The notes under the pieces: generated by a model | What the model was told of the DNA's origin: nothing | What the model saw: only the letters and a program-made list of their open reading frames with translations | Databases searched by the model: none | Assembly: GCF_006438965.1 (NCBI RefSeq) | Contig: NZ_RCZM01000003.1 | Coordinates: 124,001-188,000, forward strand | Length of the DNA stretch: 64,000 bases | Origin: Pedococcus bigeumensis | GTDB lineage: Bacteria > Actinomycetota > Actinomycetes > Actinomycetales > Dermatophilaceae | Direction: 5' to 3' | Shown here: one piece after another, positions 45,485-54,785 of the stretch | How the letters are laid out: every line of letters begins with the position of its first letter | Position numbering within the stretch: position 1 is the first letter of the stretch | Program-made: the position numbers and the translations under genes

Positions 45485-46216
45485 ATGACCACGACGCACC
45501 TGTCGGCTGGTCGACGTCGTCGTCAGCGGCTGCGCCGCACCCTGGTCGTGACCGCCGTCCTCGTTGTCGGTGGCGGAGCAGCCGGGTATGCCGCGTGGCA
45601 CGACGGCGACTCCACCTCATCTGCGGCAGCGTCCCCGGCTGCCGGCCAAGCCGGCGCGCGTGCCTCATCCGGGGCCCCGGGGAAGGCCAAGTCGGCCAAG
45701 CCGGCCAAGCCGGCCAAGCGCAGCGTCGGTTCGACGTCTGGAGCCGGTGCTGGCGCGAAAGCGGTTGCAGGCAAAGGCTTTCCACCGGTGGTGATCGACC
45801 GCATCCCCACTCCGACGACCAGCCTGCCGTTGTCCGCACCGATCCCGGGTACGACGAACATGCAGCCCGCCGCTGCCTCCGCCTTCAAGCGAGCCTTCGC
45901 CGACGCGAGGGCCGACGGCCTGACGCCGGAGATCCGCTCGGCCTGGCGCAGCGCCGAGTGGCAGCAGATCCTGTTCGACCGGGCCGTGACGAAGTACGGC
46001 TCACGCACGGAGGCCTCCAAGTGGGTGCTCTCCCCGGCGAGGTCGGCGCACGTGAAGGGCTACGCGATCGATGTCCACCCGCAGGCGATGGCCAGCTGGC
46101 TCGAGGAGCACGGCCCGGCGTACGGGCTGTGCCGCACCTACGACAACGAGTGGTGGCACTTCGAGTACCTCGCGACCTCCACCTGCCCACCCCGTCAGCC
46201 CACCGCAGCAGGCTGA
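45485..46216 (+). CDS. D-alanyl-D-alanine carboxypeptidase, VanY-type (peptidase M15)
   Basis: A 243-residue protein from ATG 45485 with GAGGGGGTGA upstream. An Arg-rich start and a helix (TLVVTAVLVVGGGAAGYAAW) anchor or export it. A low-complexity Ala-Lys-Pro linker follows, then the M15 zinc domain with RSAWRSAEWQQILFDRAVTK, SAHVKGYAIDVHP (His and Asp ligands) and DNEWWHFEYLA (catalytic Glu and His). It trims the terminal D-Ala from peptidoglycan precursors or mature wall. Confidence 0.9.
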   Translation: MTTTHLSAGRRRRQRLRRTLVVTAVLVVGGGAAGYAAWHDGDSTSSAAASPAAGQAGARASSGAPGKAKSAKPAKPAKRSVGSTSGAGAGAKAVAGKGFPPVVIDRIPTPTTSLPLSAPIPGTTNMQPAAASAFKRAFADARADGLTPEIRSAWRSAEWQQILFDRAVTKYGSRTEASKWVLSPARSAHVKGYAIDVHPQAMASWLEEHGPAYGLCRTYDNEWWHFEYLATSTCPPRQPTAAG

Positions 46217-46251
46217 GGGCCGCGAGCACGCCCGCCCCCCACAATGGCGGG

Positions 46252-46842
46252 GTGAGCATCCCCTCCGTGACGGCCATCGTCCTCTGCGGTGGCGCCGGGC
46301 GCCGGTTCGGTGGCGACAAGACCCGCGCCGACCTCGCGGGCAGTCCGGTGCTGGACCACGTCCTCGACGGCCTTCCGTCCGCCTGGCCGGTGGTCTGCGT
46401 GGGCGACCCCCGCCCCACCGCGCGCCCCGTCGCGTGGTGCCGCGAGGACCCGCCCGGCGGCGGACCGGTGGCCGCGATCGCTGCTGCGCTCCCCCACGTC
46501 GACAGCCCCGTCGTCGTCGTGCTCGGCGGTGACATGCCGTATGCCGCGAGCCCGGCTCCCGACCTCGCCTCCCGCCTTGCCGTAGGCCCGGGCCTCGACG
46601 TCGTGCTGGGCCGCGATGGCGACGGGCGGCTGCAACCGCTGCTCGCGGCATACCGGACCGAGGCGTTGTGCGCTGCACTGCCGAAGCCTGCGGCCGGGAC
46701 CCCGCTGATGCGGCTGCTCGACTCGCTGCGCACCCTGGTCGTCGCGCTGCCGGAGGGCGCCGCCCTGGACGTCGACACCACCGCGGACCTCGACCGGGCG
46801 CGTCGTAGGCCGCGTCCAACGCGCCATAGGCTCGACCCGTGA
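46252..46842 (+). CDS. mobA: Molybdenum cofactor guanylyltransferase (MobA-like)
   Basis: A 196-residue nucleotidyltransferase from GTG 46252. The signature IVLCGGAGRRFGGDKTRADL binds GTP. GGDMPYA and GRDGDGRLQPLLAAYRTEAL are typical MobA parts. It attaches GMP to molybdopterin to make the bis-MGD precursor. Its stop overlaps the start of the oxidoreductase gene (GTGA). No other molybdenum cofactor gene is in the window. Confidence 0.9.
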   Translation: MSIPSVTAIVLCGGAGRRFGGDKTRADLAGSPVLDHVLDGLPSAWPVVCVGDPRPTARPVAWCREDPPGGGPVAAIAAALPHVDSPVVVVLGGDMPYAASPAPDLASRLAVGPGLDVVLGRDGDGRLQPLLAAYRTEALCAALPKPAAGTPLMRLLDSLRTLVVALPEGAALDVDTTADLDRARRRPRPTRHRLDP

Positions 46843-47816
46843 AGGCGATCACCATCCCGCAGCCCGGCGACGCTTCGGCGCTCGTGCTGACCGACGTCCC
46901 CGACCCGCTGCCGGCTCCCGGCGAGGTCCGGATCCGGATGGCGGCGGCCGGGGTCAACCGCGCGGACGTCATGCAGCGGATGGGCTTCTACGCGCCCCCT
47001 CCGGGTGCGTCGGAGTACCCCGGCCTCGAGGTCAGCGGCACCGTGGACGCTGTGGGCGACGGCGTTGACGGCTGGAGCGCGGGTGACGAGGTGTGCGCGC
47101 TGCTGTCCGGAGGGGGCTACGCCGAGCTGGTCTGCGTGCCGGTCGAGCAGGTCCTCCCGGTGCCGACCGGCGTCTCGCTCGCCGACGCGGCAGCCCTGCC
47201 CGAGGTCGTGAGCACCGTGTGGTCCAACGTGTTCATGACGGCGAATCTCCTTCCGGGACAGACCTTCCTGGTACACGGTGGGTCTTCCGGCATCGGCACG
47301 ATGGCAATCCAGCTGGCCCGTGAGGTTGGGGCCCGCGTCGCGGTCACCGCCGGGTCGGCCGACAAGCTCGAGGTCTGTCGGGAGCTGGGCGCCGAGATCC
47401 TCGTCAACTACCGCGAGCAGGACTTCGTCGAGAAGCTGCGCGCGGCCACCGCCGGTGCCGGTGCGGACGTGATCCTCGACAACATGGGGGCCAAGTACCT
47501 CGCTCGCAACGTGGATGCGCTCGCCCCGAACGGGCGGCTCGTGGTGATCGGCCTGCAGGGTGGCGCCAAGGCCGAGCTCGACCTGGGCCAGCTGCTGCGC
47601 AAGCGGGCGGCCGTGATCGCGACCTCGCTGCGCGCCCGGCCTGCAGACGAGAAGGCGACCATCGTCGCGGCCGTTCGCGAACACGTCTGGCCGCTGATCG
47701 GGGCCGGTCGGGTCCAGCCGGTGATCCACGGCCGCTACCCGCTCGCACAGGCGGCGGAGGCGCACCGCGAGCTCGAGGCCAGCGGCCACATCGGCAAGAT
47801 CCTGCTGACCCCCTGA
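46839..47816 (+). CDS. Zinc-less quinone oxidoreductase of MDR family (PIG3-like)
   Basis: A 325-residue medium-chain dehydrogenase/reductase with GTG start 46839. It has the N-terminal AAGVNRADVMQRMGFYAPPP and the NADPH-binding FLVHGGSSGIGTMAIQLARE. The catalytic zinc ligands of alcohol dehydrogenases are missing, as expected for NADPH:quinone reductases (QOR/TP53I3-like). It overlaps mobA by 4 bases, but a functional link is not obvious. Confidence 0.9.
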   Translation: MKAITIPQPGDASALVLTDVPDPLPAPGEVRIRMAAAGVNRADVMQRMGFYAPPPGASEYPGLEVSGTVDAVGDGVDGWSAGDEVCALLSGGGYAELVCVPVEQVLPVPTGVSLADAAALPEVVSTVWSNVFMTANLLPGQTFLVHGGSSGIGTMAIQLAREVGARVAVTAGSADKLEVCRELGAEILVNYREQDFVEKLRAATAGAGADVILDNMGAKYLARNVDALAPNGRLVVIGLQGGAKAELDLGQLLRKRAAVIATSLRARPADEKATIVAAVREHVWPLIGAGRVQPVIHGRYPLAQAAEAHRELEASGHIGKILLTP

Positions 47817-47865
47817 CCTGAGCGAGTCGCCCGCACGGGCTGGCCTCGTCTGCCACCCTGAGGCC

Positions 47866-48228
47866 ATGAACGCTGTCGCCACGGTGCTCGTCGCAGTCGT
47901 CGCCCTCATCCACGTCTACATCGTCGTGCTGGAGATGGTCCTCTGGACGACACCCCGCGGTCGGGCCGCCTTCGGCCTCACTCCGGAGTTCGCCGAGCAG
48001 ACCAAGGCGCTGGCCGGCAACCAGGGTCTCTACAACGGCTTCCTCGCGGCCGGCCTGGTGTGGGGCATCGTCGGCCCGGACCACCTGCGCTTCGGGTTCC
48101 AGGTGTTCTTCCTGCTGTGCGTCGTCGTCGCCGGCCTCTACGGCGCGGCCACGGCGAGCCGCAAGATCCTGTTCGTCCAGGCGGTCCCGGGCGCCCTCGC
48201 GCTGGCCGCCGTCCTCCTCGCCCGCTGA
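47866..48228 (+). CDS. DUF1304 membrane protein
   Basis: A 120-residue protein with four hydrophobic helices (VATVLVAVVALIHVYIVVLE, GLYNGFLAAGLVWGIVG, FQVFFLLCVVVAGLYGA, VQAVPGALALAAVLLA) and the family motif KALAGNQGLYNGFLAAGL. Its function is not known. It is followed by a hairpin and the promoter of the padR operon. It is single and stands 49 bases after the quinone reductase gene. Confidence 0.9.
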   Translation: MNAVATVLVAVVALIHVYIVVLEMVLWTTPRGRAAFGLTPEFAEQTKALAGNQGLYNGFLAAGLVWGIVGPDHLRFGFQVFFLLCVVVAGLYGAATASRKILFVQAVPGALALAAVLLAR

Positions 48229-48312
48229 CCACCAAGGGCCAGGGCTCGCACTTCTGGGCACCTGTCCCCCATCCGGGTGGCGGTTCCGGTCACGCACCCG
48301 ACACCCGTGGCC

Positions 48313-48336
48313 AGAGGTGCTTGACGCAGCACCTCT
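48313..48336. terminator. Hairpin upstream of padR
   Basis: AGAGGTGC and GCACCTCT are perfect 8-base arms around TTGACGCA. It stands 84 bases after the DUF1304 gene and next to repeated ATACTNGGTAT elements. It may terminate upstream transcription or form part of the regulatory region. Confidence 0.5.
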
Positions 48337-48381
48337 ATACTCGGTATACATCTCTTCACCAGTGGTAATACTGGGTATGTA
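48337..48381. promoter_or_regulatory. Two direct repeats ATACTNGGTAT upstream of padR (likely PadR operator)
   Basis: ATACTCGGTATACA (48337-48350) and ATACTGGGTATGTA (48368-48381) are 31 bases apart, about three helical turns, and each is partly palindromic. PadR regulators bind AT-rich inverted sequences close to their own promoter. In this GC-rich DNA the AT-rich patch stands out. The second repeat ends 30 bases before the padR start. Confidence 0.65.
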
Positions 48382-48411
48382 GGGGACACACAACGGGGAT
48401 GGTGGGGCCGG

Positions 48412-49062
48412 ATGTCGGTCAAACAGGGGCTCTTGGCCCTGCTGGCGACGGAGCCGATGTATGGCGCGCGGTTGCGCGCCGAGTTCGAGTCCAGGACCGG
48501 AGGGACCTGGCCGCTCAACGTCGGGCAGGTCTACACGACGCTGGCCAGGCTCGAACGCGACGGCCTGGTCGAGGCGATCGGGGAGGACGCCGAAGGGCGG
48601 ATCTCCTACCGCCTGACCCGCACCGGCCGCGCCGAGGTCGCGATGTGGTGGGCCTCACCCGTCACCCGGGAGACCACCCCCCGTGACGAGCTCGTCATCA
48701 AGCTCGCCCTGGCCGTCACGGTCGACGGCGTGGACGTCAACCGCGTGGTGCAGACGCAGCGGACCGCCACCCTGCGCCACCTGCAGGACCTCACCCGCCT
48801 CAAGCAGCGGGCCACCACCCACCACGAGGCGGCAGCCGACGGCGACGGCCAGGTCGACCTCGCCTGGCTGCTCGTCCTGGAGAACCTCATCTACGCCGGC
48901 GAGGCCGAGGTCCGCTGGCTCGACCACGTCGAAGCCCGCCTGGTCCGCGAGGCGAACCGCCCGCGCAAGTCCGCCGACGGCATACCCACCACTGTGCAGG
49001 ACGGCACCACGGACAGTGCGACACGGATGGTCAGCAACGCACTCAAGGGGGGAACACGATGA
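48412..49062 (+). CDS. PadR-family transcriptional regulator
   Basis: A 216-residue regulator (ATG 48412). The N-terminal winged helix has LLALLATEPMYGARLRAEFE, TWPLNVGQVYTTLARLERDG and RISYRLTRTGRAEVA. The C-terminal helices (about 90-180) form the PadR dimer region, including LAWLLVLENLIYAGEAEVRW. Its stop overlaps the start of the ABC ATPase gene as ATGA, so it presumably represses the padR-ABC-permease operon and responds to the exported compound. Confidence 0.92.
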   Translation: MSVKQGLLALLATEPMYGARLRAEFESRTGGTWPLNVGQVYTTLARLERDGLVEAIGEDAEGRISYRLTRTGRAEVAMWWASPVTRETTPRDELVIKLALAVTVDGVDVNRVVQTQRTATLRHLQDLTRLKQRATTHHEAAADGDGQVDLAWLLVLENLIYAGEAEVRWLDHVEARLVREANRPRKSADGIPTTVQDGTTDSATRMVSNALKGGTR

Positions 49063-49796
49063 GCAACGCACCGAGCAACGACGTCATCCTGCGCCTGGAC
49101 AACGTCACCCGTGTCCACGGCACCGACGGCACCGCAGTCCGGGCCCTGGCAGGGGTCAGCCTCGACGTCCGGGCTGGGGAGCTCGTCGCCGTGATGGGCC
49201 CGAGCGGCTCCGGCAAGTCCACCCTGCTCAACCTCGCCGGCGGGCTGGACGCGGCCACCAGCGGACAGGTGATCATCGAGGGACAGAGCATCGGCACCCT
49301 CAAGGGCGACGCGCTCGCCAAGCTGCGCCGGCGCCGGGTCGGCTTCGTCTTCCAGGACTTCAACCTGATCCCGTCGCTCACCGCCGTCGAGAACGTCGCC
49401 CTGCCGCTGGAGCTCGACGGCCAGCGGGTGGGCAAGGCGCGGCGCCGGGCCATCGACGCCCTGAGCATGGTCGGCGTCCAGGACCTCGCCGACCGCTACC
49501 CGGACAAGATGTCCGGCGGCCAGCAGCAGCGCGTCGCCATCGCCCGCGCGCTTGTCGGCGACCGCCGGCTGGTGCTCGCCGACGAACCCACCGGGGCCCT
49601 CGACTCGCACACCGGCGAAGGCGTGCTGCGCGTGCTCCGCGAGCGCTGTGATGCCGGCGCGGCCGGCCTGCTGGTCACCCACGAGGCGCGGCACGCGGCC
49701 TGGGCCGACCGGGTCGTGTTCCTGCGCGACGGCGTGGTCGTCGACAGCACGGGGACACCTGACACGGCCGAGGCCCTGCTCGAGCCGACCGCCTGA
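49059..49796 (+). CDS. ABC transporter ATP-binding protein (MacB/LolD type)
   Basis: A 245-residue ATPase with Walker A GPSGSGKST, Q-loop FVFQDFNLIPSL, signature MSGGQQQRVAIARAL and Walker B LVLADEPTGALDS. The sequence groups with ATPases that partner FtsX-like permeases and export peptides, lipids or drugs. It sits between padR (4-base overlap) and the large permease gene (8-base gap). Confidence 0.94.
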   Translation: MSNAPSNDVILRLDNVTRVHGTDGTAVRALAGVSLDVRAGELVAVMGPSGSGKSTLLNLAGGLDAATSGQVIIEGQSIGTLKGDALAKLRRRRVGFVFQDFNLIPSLTAVENVALPLELDGQRVGKARRRAIDALSMVGVQDLADRYPDKMSGGQQQRVAIARALVGDRRLVLADEPTGALDSHTGEGVLRVLRERCDAGAAGLLVTHEARHAAWADRVVFLRDGVVVDSTGTPDTAEALLEPTA

Positions 49797-49804
49797 GTCG
49801 CGCC

Positions 49805-52660
49805 ATGACCACCCTCATGGAACGAGAGGCACCAGCAGGTATGCCGCGTGGTTCCGACCGCGACGAGGACCAGAGCTCGCGACTGTCCCGGTGGCGCGCC
49901 TCGTGGCGGGTTGCCCTGCGGATGGCCAAGCGGGACGCCTGGCGCTACAAGGGACGCAGCGTCCTCGTGCTCATCATGGTGGCGCTGCCGGTCGGCGTCC
50001 TCGTGGGCACCCTGGTGTTCGCGACGAGCTCGTCGGTCAGCAGCGTGGAGCGCATCCCCACCTCCCTGGGCAGTGCACAGGCCCTCATCCAGGGGCCCTC
50101 GGAACAGGTGGTCTGGCAGACCGCAGACCCCAACGAGGGCTGGTCCACCGACTCGAACAGCCAGCCCGACAAGGCGACGCCGGTGCCCGGCTTCAACCCC
50201 GGTGAAAGCCTCGGGTCCGCAGCCAACGTCGCAGCGCTCCAGCAGGTCACCGGCGGCACGGTCGTGCCGGTCGGGGAGATGACCCTGCGGCGCGTCCTCG
50301 ACGAGAGGCGCACGCGCGGCATCCAGGTGGCGACCTTCGCGGCCGGCACGGTCGACCTCGGGACGAAGGCCACGCTGGTCTCCGGACGGTGGCCCGCCAC
50401 CGCGGGCGAGATCGCCGCAACGCCCTACGGCATCAGCCGGGGCATGCCGGACCACGGCACCACCACGCTCCGCTCAGCGGGCAAGAGCATCGACGTCACC
50501 GTCGTCGGCGTCGCCAACTTCTTCAACGGGTGGGGGGGACAGCCGGACGCCATCTCGGCGCGCCCTCTCGACCCAGAGGCGGTCCTCGACTGGCAGTACC
50601 TCCTCCTGCGCGACGCGGGGGTGCCGTACTCCGAGGTGAAGAAGCTCAACGCCTACGGGCTCCAGGTGACCAGCGCCGAGGCGCTGCGCAACCCGCCCTC
50701 CCCGGCCGCGCTGCCGCCGACGATGCGGCAGATGCAGGACTACGCGGCCCGGGACGTCCAGACCATGGTGGCCATCGGCGGCGTGTTGCTCCTCCTGGTC
50801 ACCACCCTGTTGGTCGCCCCGGCCTTTGCTGTCAGCGCCTCTCGTCAGCGGCGGACCCTGGCGCTCGCCGCCAGCAACGGCGCCGAGACCCGGCAGCTGC
50901 GGCGCAAGGTGCTGGCCCAGGCCCTGCTGCTCGGAGCCCTGTCGGCCATCGTCGCGGCCGGCCTCGCAGTCCTGGCTGTGCGCGTGGTGATGTGGGTGCT
51001 GGTCGCCCGGCGACCCTGGACCACGTTCCGCTTCTTCGAGGTACCCCTGTGGGCCGTCGCCGCGGTCATCGTGATGGCCGTCGTCAGCGCCCTTGTCGCG
51101 GCGCTCATCCCCGCCTTGCGACTGCGGCGGCTCGACATCGTCGGCGTGATGAAGGGCCAGAACGTCTCACCCCGGCTCAACCGGGTGGTGCCCGTCCTCG
51201 GAGTCCTCCTTGCCGGCACCGGCGGCGTCGGCCTGGTTGCCGCGGTGGCGACCAAGCAACGTGAGTACACGATCGCAGGGCTGGCCATCGCGCTCACCGT
51301 GGGCGCCCTCATGCTCGTCCCCCTCGTCCTGGTGGTGGCGGGCCGGCTGTCGGCCCGGCTGCCCGTCGCCGCGCGGATGGCCACCCGGGACGCCGCCCGT
51401 CACCGGGCGCGCTCCGTGCCGACGGTCGCCGCGATCATGGCCGGGGCTATCGCCCTCACGGCCTTCAGCATCGGGCTCGCGAGCGACACCGAGCAGTCCA
51501 TCCGCGACTACCAGCCCCAGCAGCCGGCCGGTCAGGGCGCGATCTTCGTCGCCAGCGACCTGTCCGTGCTGGCGCCGGGCGCAGTCGACCCGGCGCTGGA
51601 GGATGCCGAGGAGCTCGTCCGCGGCCTGACGCCCGACCTGGTCTCGACGAGGCTCGCGCAGGTGACGACGCCGTTCGACCCCAAGAACCCCAACGCCCCA
51701 GTGCCGTTCGTGACGGTCGTCAAGCCCGGCTGCACGGTCGACCGGGCCGTGACCGACGCCCAGTCCGACCAGCAGAGCGGACGCCCGGTGTGTCAGCTCC
51801 TCGGCACCAACGGGCAGCGCAGCATCGCTGTCCTCCCGGCCGCGGACATCACCCGCCTGCTACGCCTGTCCCCCTCGGACTCAGCGCGGGTCAGCAACGG
51901 AGGAATCGCCGTCAACGAGGCCGCCCTGATCTCGACGGCTGGCACGGTCGCGGTCGCCAGCGGGACGGTCACCACCAACCAGAACACCGGTCTGGTCGAG
52001 TCGCTGAAGGACACCCGTACTGCCGCCCTGCCTGCCGTGGTCGGCAAGCTCCCGATGGCCCAGGGCCAGTACGGCGGTGTGGTCACGCCCGAAACCGCCT
52101 CGAAGCTGGGCTGGTTCGTCGGCAGCTACTCCCTGCTGCTTCGCAACCCCGATGGCGCGATCAGCAAGGCCGACGAGAAGGCCCTGTCCGAGCAGCTCGG
52201 CGAGGACGGCGGGGTCTACGTCGAGCGAGGCTTCGTCCGCGACGACATCCTCATCATGCGGATCTTGTTCGTGGCCTTCGGGCTGCTCTTGCTCATCGTC
52301 ACACTGATCTCCACGGCGCTCGCTCTGGCGGAACAGCAGAGCGACATGGGCACCCTGGCGGCGGTCGGTGCCACCAAGGGCACGAGGCGCCGACTCGCCG
52401 CGGCGCAAGCTGCGACGGTGGCCTTCATCGGTGCCCTGGTCGGGATCGCGGTGGGGCTGGCCCCCGGCATCGCCGTCAGCTACCCCCTGACCGCGGACTC
52501 CTACGACCCGGAGACCGGTCGCCAGCTGGCCCCTGACCCGATCACCGTCATCCCGTGGTTGCCCCTCGGCCTTCTGCTGGTGGCCGTGCCCGTGATCGCT
52601 GCGCTGCTCTCCGCGGCAGCGATCCGGCGAGCTCCGGCGCTGACGCGGCGGGCCGACTGA
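49805..52660 (+). CDS. FtsX-domain ABC transporter permease
   Basis: A 951-residue permease with ten or so helices. It has an N-terminal helix (GRSVLVLIMVALPVGVLVG), an extracytoplasmic domain of about 230 residues, an FtsX unit of three helices (VAIGGVLLLLVTTLLVAPAF onward), then a helix pair, a second large extracytoplasmic domain and a second FtsX unit near the C-terminus (ILFVAFGLLLLIVTLISTAL, GALVGIAVGLAPGIAVS). Two FtsX units in one chain suit a single-gene permease used with the preceding ATPase. The cargo is unknown. A strong terminator follows. Confidence 0.92.
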   Translation: MTTLMEREAPAGMPRGSDRDEDQSSRLSRWRASWRVALRMAKRDAWRYKGRSVLVLIMVALPVGVLVGTLVFATSSSVSSVERIPTSLGSAQALIQGPSEQVVWQTADPNEGWSTDSNSQPDKATPVPGFNPGESLGSAANVAALQQVTGGTVVPVGEMTLRRVLDERRTRGIQVATFAAGTVDLGTKATLVSGRWPATAGEIAATPYGISRGMPDHGTTTLRSAGKSIDVTVVGVANFFNGWGGQPDAISARPLDPEAVLDWQYLLLRDAGVPYSEVKKLNAYGLQVTSAEALRNPPSPAALPPTMRQMQDYAARDVQTMVAIGGVLLLLVTTLLVAPAFAVSASRQRRTLALAASNGAETRQLRRKVLAQALLLGALSAIVAAGLAVLAVRVVMWVLVARRPWTTFRFFEVPLWAVAAVIVMAVVSALVAALIPALRLRRLDIVGVMKGQNVSPRLNRVVPVLGVLLAGTGGVGLVAAVATKQREYTIAGLAIALTVGALMLVPLVLVVAGRLSARLPVAARMATRDAARHRARSVPTVAAIMAGAIALTAFSIGLASDTEQSIRDYQPQQPAGQGAIFVASDLSVLAPGAVDPALEDAEELVRGLTPDLVSTRLAQVTTPFDPKNPNAPVPFVTVVKPGCTVDRAVTDAQSDQQSGRPVCQLLGTNGQRSIAVLPAADITRLLRLSPSDSARVSNGGIAVNEAALISTAGTVAVASGTVTTNQNTGLVESLKDTRTAALPAVVGKLPMAQGQYGGVVTPETASKLGWFVGSYSLLLRNPDGAISKADEKALSEQLGEDGGVYVERGFVRDDILIMRILFVAFGLLLLIVTLISTALALAEQQSDMGTLAAVGATKGTRRRLAAAQAATVAFIGALVGIAVGLAPGIAVSYPLTADSYDPETGRQLAPDPITVIPWLPLGLLLVAVPVIAALLSAAAIRRAPALTRRAD

Positions 52661-52664
52661 GACG

Positions 52665-52711
52665 GGTCCACCGCGGGATGTCGGTCGGGGGGCCGACACC
52701 CGCGGTGGACC
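52665..52711. terminator. Strong terminator hairpin after the ABC exporter
   Basis: GGTCCACCGCGGG (52665-52677) pairs with CCCGCGGTGGACC (52699-52711), a 13-base stem, and inside it TGTCGG pairs with CCGACA. It begins 5 bases after the permease stop. The stem extends over about 19 pairs, the strongest in the window. Confidence 0.92.
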
Positions 52712-52804
52712 GCACCTCCCGCATCACCGTGATGGCTTCCCCCTCTGCACCTGGACCGACCACACCCGGGGCAGCCCTGGCGCCCGTGGGGCAGGATGGG
52801 TGAC

Positions 52805-53401
52805 ATGAGCCAGACGCCAGACGAGCAGCAGACCGACCCGGCCGGCAACGGCGATCAGCAGCAGCGGGTCGTCGTCGTCACCCAGGACGGCATGGGCATC
52901 GCCCCGCACCGTGAGGGTGAGGACGGGCCCACCAACCCGGCCGACCTCGTGGAGCAGCCGGCCAAGGTGATGCGGATAGGGTCGATGATCAAGCAGCTCC
53001 TCGAAGAGGTCCGCAACGCCCCACTCGACGAAGCCGGGCGGGCCCGCCTCGCGGAGATCCACCGCCGCTCGATCAAGGAGCTCGAGGACGGCCTCGCCCC
53101 CGAGCTGATCGACGAGCTCGAGCGGATCGCGTTGCCCTTCAACGAGAACGTCCCACCCACCGACGCAGAGCTTCGGATCGCCCAGGCCCAGCTCGTGGGC
53201 TGGCTGGAAGGCCTGTTTCACGGCATACAGACCGCGCTCTTCGCCCAGCAGATGGCGGCGCAGCAGCAGCTCCAGCAGATCCGTCGCGCCCTGCCGCCCG
53301 GCCACGCCCCCGAGGGCGGACAGGGCATGGAGGGTATGCCGGGAGCTCCCGGCCTGCGCCCCGACACCGGTGAGGGCGGCCCCACCGGTCAGTACCTCTA
53401 G
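52805..53401 (+). CDS. bpa: Bacterial proteasome activator Bpa
   Basis: A 198-residue Bpa (DUF2587) protein from ATG 52805 (an ATG at 52796 is possible). The conserved core is DLVEQPAKVMRIGSMIKQLL, then ELEDGLAPELIDELERI and LRIAQAQLVGWLEGLFHGIQ. The last residues Gly-Gln-Tyr-Leu form the tail that opens the 20S proteasome gate. Bpa forms a ring that feeds unfolded proteins, including HspR in mycobacteria, to the proteasome without ATP. HspR is encoded 45 kb away in this window. Confidence 0.95.
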   Translation: MSQTPDEQQTDPAGNGDQQQRVVVVTQDGMGIAPHREGEDGPTNPADLVEQPAKVMRIGSMIKQLLEEVRNAPLDEAGRARLAEIHRRSIKELEDGLAPELIDELERIALPFNENVPPTDAELRIAQAQLVGWLEGLFHGIQTALFAQQMAAQQQLQQIRRALPPGHAPEGGQGMEGMPGAPGLRPDTGEGGPTGQYL

Positions 53402-53422
53402 GGCCGGCCCTTCCCGGGGCGG

Positions 53423-54703
53423 TCAGGCCGTTCTGCCCGCTCGTGTCAGGGCGTCCTCGGCTGCGACCCGGCGCAGCGGCGAGAGCCAGGCGTAGGCCGC
53501 CCCCACGAAGCCCACACAGACGAGGCCCACCATGGCCGGTCGCACCGAGAAGGCCGTCGCGAGAACCCCGCCCGCCACTGACCCGACCGTCCAGCCAAGA
53601 CCCCAGGACATCATCCGGCCGGCCGTGTTGACCCGCCCGAGCAGGTGCTCCGGGGTGACCTGCATCCGGTAGGTGAGCGAGGTGATCAGCACGAGCTGGT
53701 AGGCCACGCCCCACACCACCATGCCCACACTCGCCAGCACCCAGCTGGGGGCGAGCGCGGTGGCGAGACCGGCGACCGCAGACACGGGGATGGCTCCCAG
53801 CGTGACCCGGGCGGCGGGATAGCGGCGCAGCAGCACCGGGGTCAGGGCGGAGGCGGCGACTCCGCCGATGCCCCAAACCGCGAAGACCAGTCCGAACCGC
53901 CACCCGGACGTACCGATGTGGAGCACCTGGTCCGCCCACGGGACGAACAGCGCGACGAAGCCGGCACCGCCGGCGGACTGGAGGGCTCCCACGATCGTGT
54001 TGGAGCGAACTCCGGGATGACGCCAGAGAAAGGTCACTCCTTCGCGGATGTCCTTGAACACCACCGATGGTCGCAACGGAGCGAGGTTGGCCCGCACGGT
54101 GGACAGGGCGCGACGGACCATCCGGATGAGGAGTGCCGACACCAGGAAGCTGAGCGCGTCGACGGCGAGCAGGGTCGATGGGTGGGCCACCGCGAGGGCG
54201 AGCCCCACGGCGGCCGGGACCACCAGGTCGAGGACGCCACCCACGCCCCAGATGGCCGCGTTGGCCTCGCCGACCCGCTCCCGGCCGACGAGCACCGGGA
54301 GGGCCCCGAAGTTCGCGCCGTCGAAGAAGGTGAACAGGCTCTGGGCGAGGAGTCCGGCGATGAGGACGTGGGGCACGGTCAGGACGTCCAGCCAGTGGGC
54401 GACCGGGACCGACCCGATGACAACGACGTTGGCGAGGTCGGCAGCGACCATCACGCGCTTGCGGTTCCAGCGGTCGCTGAGCGCGCCGGCGAAGAGACCG
54501 ATCAGCAGATAGGGCAGCGCGTCCAAGGTGGTCGTCAGCGCCGTCAGGGCCGGCGAGCCGGTGAGTGTGTAGACGAGGACGGGCATCGCCACCACGGTGA
54601 TCAGCGAACCGGTCAGCGAGACGATGCGCGCAGCCCAGTAGAGCCGGAAGTCGCCGTCGTTGCGCAACCGGCCCCGGTCGCCAGTGCTGCTGTCGCTGCT
54701 CAC
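53423..54703 (-). CDS. MFS transporter (drug-efflux-like)
   Basis: A 426-residue major-facilitator protein with about 12 helices. It starts at GTG 54703 (MSSDSSTGDRGRLRNDGDFR, then LYWAARIVSLTGSLITVVAM). Loop 2-3 has the family motif GALSDRWNRKRVMVAADLAN. It is of the 12-helix DHA3 exporter type (like Mef/Tap) rather than a sugar porter. It diverges from the DUF885 gene and converges with bpa. The substrate is unknown. Confidence 0.9.
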   Translation of the reverse strand: MSSDSSTGDRGRLRNDGDFRLYWAARIVSLTGSLITVVAMPVLVYTLTGSPALTALTTTLDALPYLLIGLFAGALSDRWNRKRVMVAADLANVVVIGSVPVAHWLDVLTVPHVLIAGLLAQSLFTFFDGANFGALPVLVGRERVGEANAAIWGVGGVLDLVVPAAVGLALAVAHPSTLLAVDALSFLVSALLIRMVRRALSTVRANLAPLRPSVVFKDIREGVTFLWRHPGVRSNTIVGALQSAGGAGFVALFVPWADQVLHIGTSGWRFGLVFAVWGIGGVAASALTPVLLRRYPAARVTLGAIPVSAVAGLATALAPSWVLASVGMVVWGVAYQLVLITSLTYRMQVTPEHLLGRVNTAGRMMSWGLGWTVGSVAGGVLATAFSVRPAMVGLVCVGFVGAAYAWLSPLRRVAAEDALTRAGRTA

Positions 54704-54785
54704 CGGCCCGAGTCTGCCGGTTCAACCCCACTTCAGCTCAACCCTCGAGTTCCAGCGGCCCGGTCGGGCCGGTACGTTCGAGGTC

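Noticed and set aside
48321-48341. TTGACG and TATACT upstream of padR as a normal sigma-70 promoter.
   Set aside because: The spacing is only 9 bases, too short for RNA polymerase.
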